This document shows, one piece after another, positions 5,774-6,981 of a stretch of 6,981 nt of DNA. Location of the stretch: NCBI GenBank assembly GCA_946630645.1, contig CAMOZD010000067.1, positions 1-6,981 of the forward strand, given 5' to 3'. Positions within the stretch are counted from its first letter, which is position 1, and each line of letters opens with the position of its first letter. The translations under genes and the position numbers were made by a program. This stretch comes from an uncultured Lachnospiraceae bacterium (lineage in GTDB: Bacteria > Bacillota > Clostridia > Lachnospirales > Lachnospiraceae). Under the pieces are notes generated by a model that was not told the DNA's origin, ran no database searches, and was given only the letters and a program-made list of their open reading frames with translations.

Positions 5774-6205
5774 ATGGCAATCACACAGTTATCCGCATTT
5801 CTTGAAAATACGCCCGGCACCCTTTGCAGCGCGGTTGAGGTAATCACTGAAGCGGGAGTTAATATTCGTGCCCTGTCTGTTGCGGAGACCAAGAGTTTTG
5901 GGATTCTTAGAATTATCGTTTCTGATATTGAGAAAACCAAGGAGGCACTGGGCCAGTATACGATCATCAAGGAGACTCCGGTAGTAGTTGTTAAAATGAA
6001 TGACCAGGCTGGTTCCCTGAAGATGATCCTGGATGTTCTGAAAAAGGCCGATGTGAATATTGAGTATGTTTATGCTTTCACGGCTGCCATTCATGGAAGC
6101 GCTTATGTTGTTTTCAGAGTTGACGATGTGGAAGGAGCGGAAAAGATTCTTGGTCAAAATGGAATAAAAACCCTGTCGGATGATGATATGGCCGACTTTC
6201 TGTAA
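5774..6205 (+). CDS. Tandem ACT-domain amino-acid-binding protein
   Basis: The 143-residue product is two ACT domains and nothing else: ACT1 about residues 4-66 (QLSAFLENTPGTLCSAVEVI, then GVNIRALSVAET), ACT2 about 69-138 (VVVVKMNDQAGSLKMILDVL, then DVNIEYVYAF). Each has the characteristic N/D-x-x-G loop (NTPG, NDQAG) that in the family sits at the ligand-binding interface. It has no catalytic domain, so it most likely senses an amino acid and acts on a partner. Stand-alone ACT-pair proteins of this type (COG4747-like) are commonly found beside PaaK-type ligases in Clostridia and archaea, which supports a regulatory or allosteric role for the ligase here. The 108-bp gap from the ligase holds the 24-bp repeat but no convincing promoter, so co-transcription is likely. 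The start at 5774 gives better ribosome-site spacing than 5768. Confidence 0.9.
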   Translation: MAITQLSAFLENTPGTLCSAVEVITEAGVNIRALSVAETKSFGILRIIVSDIEKTKEALGQYTIIKETPVVVVKMNDQAGSLKMILDVLKKADVNIEYVYAFTAAIHGSAYVVFRVDDVEGAEKILGQNGIKTLSDDDMADFL

Positions 6206-6332
6206 AAAACAGTATCATGAAAGATTTTTTGCCTGGTATAGGGATTTGTCCGGCTTGTCCCATTTGTCATGCAGGCAGAGCATAATGTTCTAAGGTATGG
6301 GACTAGATTCTGAAATGACAAAGACAGCTAAA

Positions 6333-6372
6333 AACCGGTCCGGGAAGTCCATGAAAACTTCCAGGTCTGGTT
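6333..6372. repeat. 16-bp imperfect inverted repeat with 8-nt loop
   Basis: Left arm AACCGGTCCGGGAAGT (6333-6348) and right arm ACTTCCAGGTCTGGTT (6357-6372) pair at 13 of 16 positions plus one G-T, enclosing CCATGAAA. The outer part of the right arm can instead pair with AACCAG (6378-6383) as CTGGTT-gatta-AACCAG, so the two hairpins compete. No T-run follows, so it is not a standard terminator. Confidence 0.65.
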
Positions 6373-6454
6373 GATTAAACCAGTAAATGAGTAGATATCA
6401 TATCAGAAAGTAAAAAAGAAATGTTGCAGAAGCGGATAGACTCTTGTAGATAGA

Positions 6455-6510
6455 GAAAGAAGTCCTCAACATCCAATGGTTTGTGTTTGTTGGTATTGAG
6501 GACTTCTTTC
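6455..6510. repeat. Perfect 15-bp inverted repeat, possible bidirectional terminator
   Basis: GAAAGAAGTCCTCAA (6455-6469) and TTGAGGACTTCTTTC (6496-6510) are exact inverse complements around a 26-nt loop, within which CCAA (6473-6476) and TTGG (6490-6493) can pair further. The arms end in pyrimidine-rich strands in both directions (CTTCTTTC then CTGTTCT on plus; CTTCTTTC then TCTATCT on minus), loosely fitting a two-way terminator between the convergent ACT and ClC genes. A clean T-run is absent, so a transposon-end or repeat-family origin is also possible. Confidence 0.8.
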
Positions 6511-6593
6511 CTGTTCTAGATTAGTGTTCTAGGTTAACGGGGGCTCCGCTTTTGAGCGACAGCCTCAGTTTATCTGTTGGTACATCGTTTTCA

Positions 6594-6981
6594 TCATTTT
6601 ATTTCAGATAATCCAGGAGTCAGCAGCCGGGCTATCCTTCCGCCGATGACAGCGCAGAGGAAGATCCAGAAGAGGAGTCTTGCCGGGAAGCAGAGGAGAA
6701 GGAGCAGGGAAACAGCGATGGGCTTTTTCAACTGGGCTCCCAGGGTTACCGCAGTGACCGCTCCTGAGGCAAAGACCACATGGCTGGAGGGGTCAGGGAA
6801 GACCAGCATGGCCAGGCCCATACCCAGGCAGACACAGGCAAAGATCAGAGGGAAGAAATGGCCTCCCCTCAGGCCAAACTGGATGCAGAAGGCAGTCATA
6901 CAAAGCTTGAGGAAACAGATACCGATCAGGAAGAGAGGGGCGTAGCTTCCGTAACTTGTCATCAGTTCTGCCATCTCTTCT
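6594..6981 (-). CDS. ClC-family chloride channel/transporter, C-terminal part (5' end beyond window)
   Basis: The frame is open to the window edge: two codons precede the first in-window ATG (6974), so the true start lies outside. The 128 visible residues end at TGA (6594-6596). The stretch FGLRGGHFFPLIFACVCLG matches the ClC GGxFxP-type motif that contributes to the anion selectivity filter (as in GGIFAPML of E. coli ClcA), followed by FASGAVTAVTLGAQLKKPIAVSLLL and CFPARLLFWIFLCAVIGGRIARLL, which align with the last transmembrane helices of ClC proteins. No CBS domains follow. Members move chloride or fluoride, as channels or proton antiporters, across the cell membrane. No tyrosine follows the filter motif, so the central-gate Tyr of E. 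coli ClcA (helix R) appears to be missing. The gene is convergent with the ACT gene. Confidence 0.88.
   Translation of the reverse strand, partial: EEMAELMTSYGSYAPLFLIGICFLKLCMTAFCIQFGLRGGHFFPLIFACVCLGMGLAMLVFPDPSSHVVFASGAVTAVTLGAQLKKPIAVSLLLLLCFPARLLFWIFLCAVIGGRIARLLTPGLSEIK

Larger units (their letters stand above)
6206..6593. other. 388-bp non-coding region rich in inverted repeats
   Basis: This gap lies between the convergent ACT and ClC genes and has no credible gene. It holds, in order: TTTGTC/CTTGTC/TTTGTC repeats near 6245-6268; TCCCAT (6258-6263) against ATGGGA (6297-6302); TTTGTCAT (6263-6270) against ATGACAAA (6315-6322); a 16-bp imperfect hairpin (6333-6372); CTGGTT/AACCAG (6367-6383); a perfect 15-bp hairpin (6455-6510); TGTTCTAG twice at a 13-bp period (6512-6519, 6525-6532); and a small hairpin (6542-6564). 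Some of these stems exclude one another. A decayed mobile element, a structured RNA or a bidirectional terminator zone are all possible. Confidence 0.5.

Noticed and set aside
6217..6285. 22-codon frame with a Cys-rich CPACPICH stretch after the ACT gene
   Set aside because: There is no ribosome-binding site, it is short, and its cysteines come from the TTTGTC/CTTGTC repeats; chance is the best explanation.
6577..6945. Plus-strand 122-codon frame opposite the ClC gene
   Set aside because: It is highly basic and low in family resemblance, as expected for the antisense of a hydrophobic membrane gene.

Overview
The window looks like an ordinary chromosomal segment of an anaerobic Firmicute, most likely a Clostridia/Lachnospiraceae-type gut bacterium. 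This rests on strong AGGAGG-type ribosome-binding sites, moderate GC with AT-rich gaps, a Gram-positive-style PhoP/PhoR-like two-component pair, and a phenylacetate-CoA-ligase-like gene next to an ACT-domain gene, an arrangement familiar from anaerobic Clostridia and archaea. The organism call is inference; there is no rRNA or other marker in the window.

Layout: (1) 1-398 (+) is the 3' part of a metallo-beta-lactamase-fold hydrolase whose start lies outside the window. (2) 520-1185 (-) is a HAD phosphatase of the beta-phosphoglucomutase-like type. (3) A 247-bp divergent gap follows, with PhoP-box-like TTTACA repeats and a probable promoter for the next operon. (4) 1433-3473 (+) is a two-component operon: an OmpR/PhoB-type response regulator and a membrane histidine kinase, overlapping by 8 bp. 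(5) 3564-4055 (-) is a small six-helix membrane protein of the DUF308/HdeD type, convergent with the kinase. (6) A 302-bp divergent gap carries a good sigma-70 promoter for the next gene. (7) 4358-5665 (+) is a PaaK-like aryl-acetate-CoA ligase, followed at 5774-6205 by a tandem ACT-domain protein; a 24-bp direct repeat lies at their junction. (8) 6206-6593 is a 388-bp non-coding stretch unusually rich in inverted repeats. (9) 6594-6981 (-) is the C-terminal part of a ClC-family chloride channel or transporter, running off the window.

How the parts work together: the response regulator and kinase form one translationally coupled signalling unit that probably autoregulates through the TTTACA repeats. 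The ligase and ACT protein probably form one aromatic-acid/amino-acid-responsive unit. The HAD phosphatase, DUF308 protein and ClC protein are single genes with no evident functional link, except that the HAD gene shares the divergent control region with the two-component operon.

I see no CRISPR array, tRNA, rRNA, prophage, intact transposon or defence system. No novel system is evident. The parts that deserve a second look are non-coding: the PhoP-box-like repeats, the ligase/ACT junction repeat, and above all the structured 6206-6593 region.
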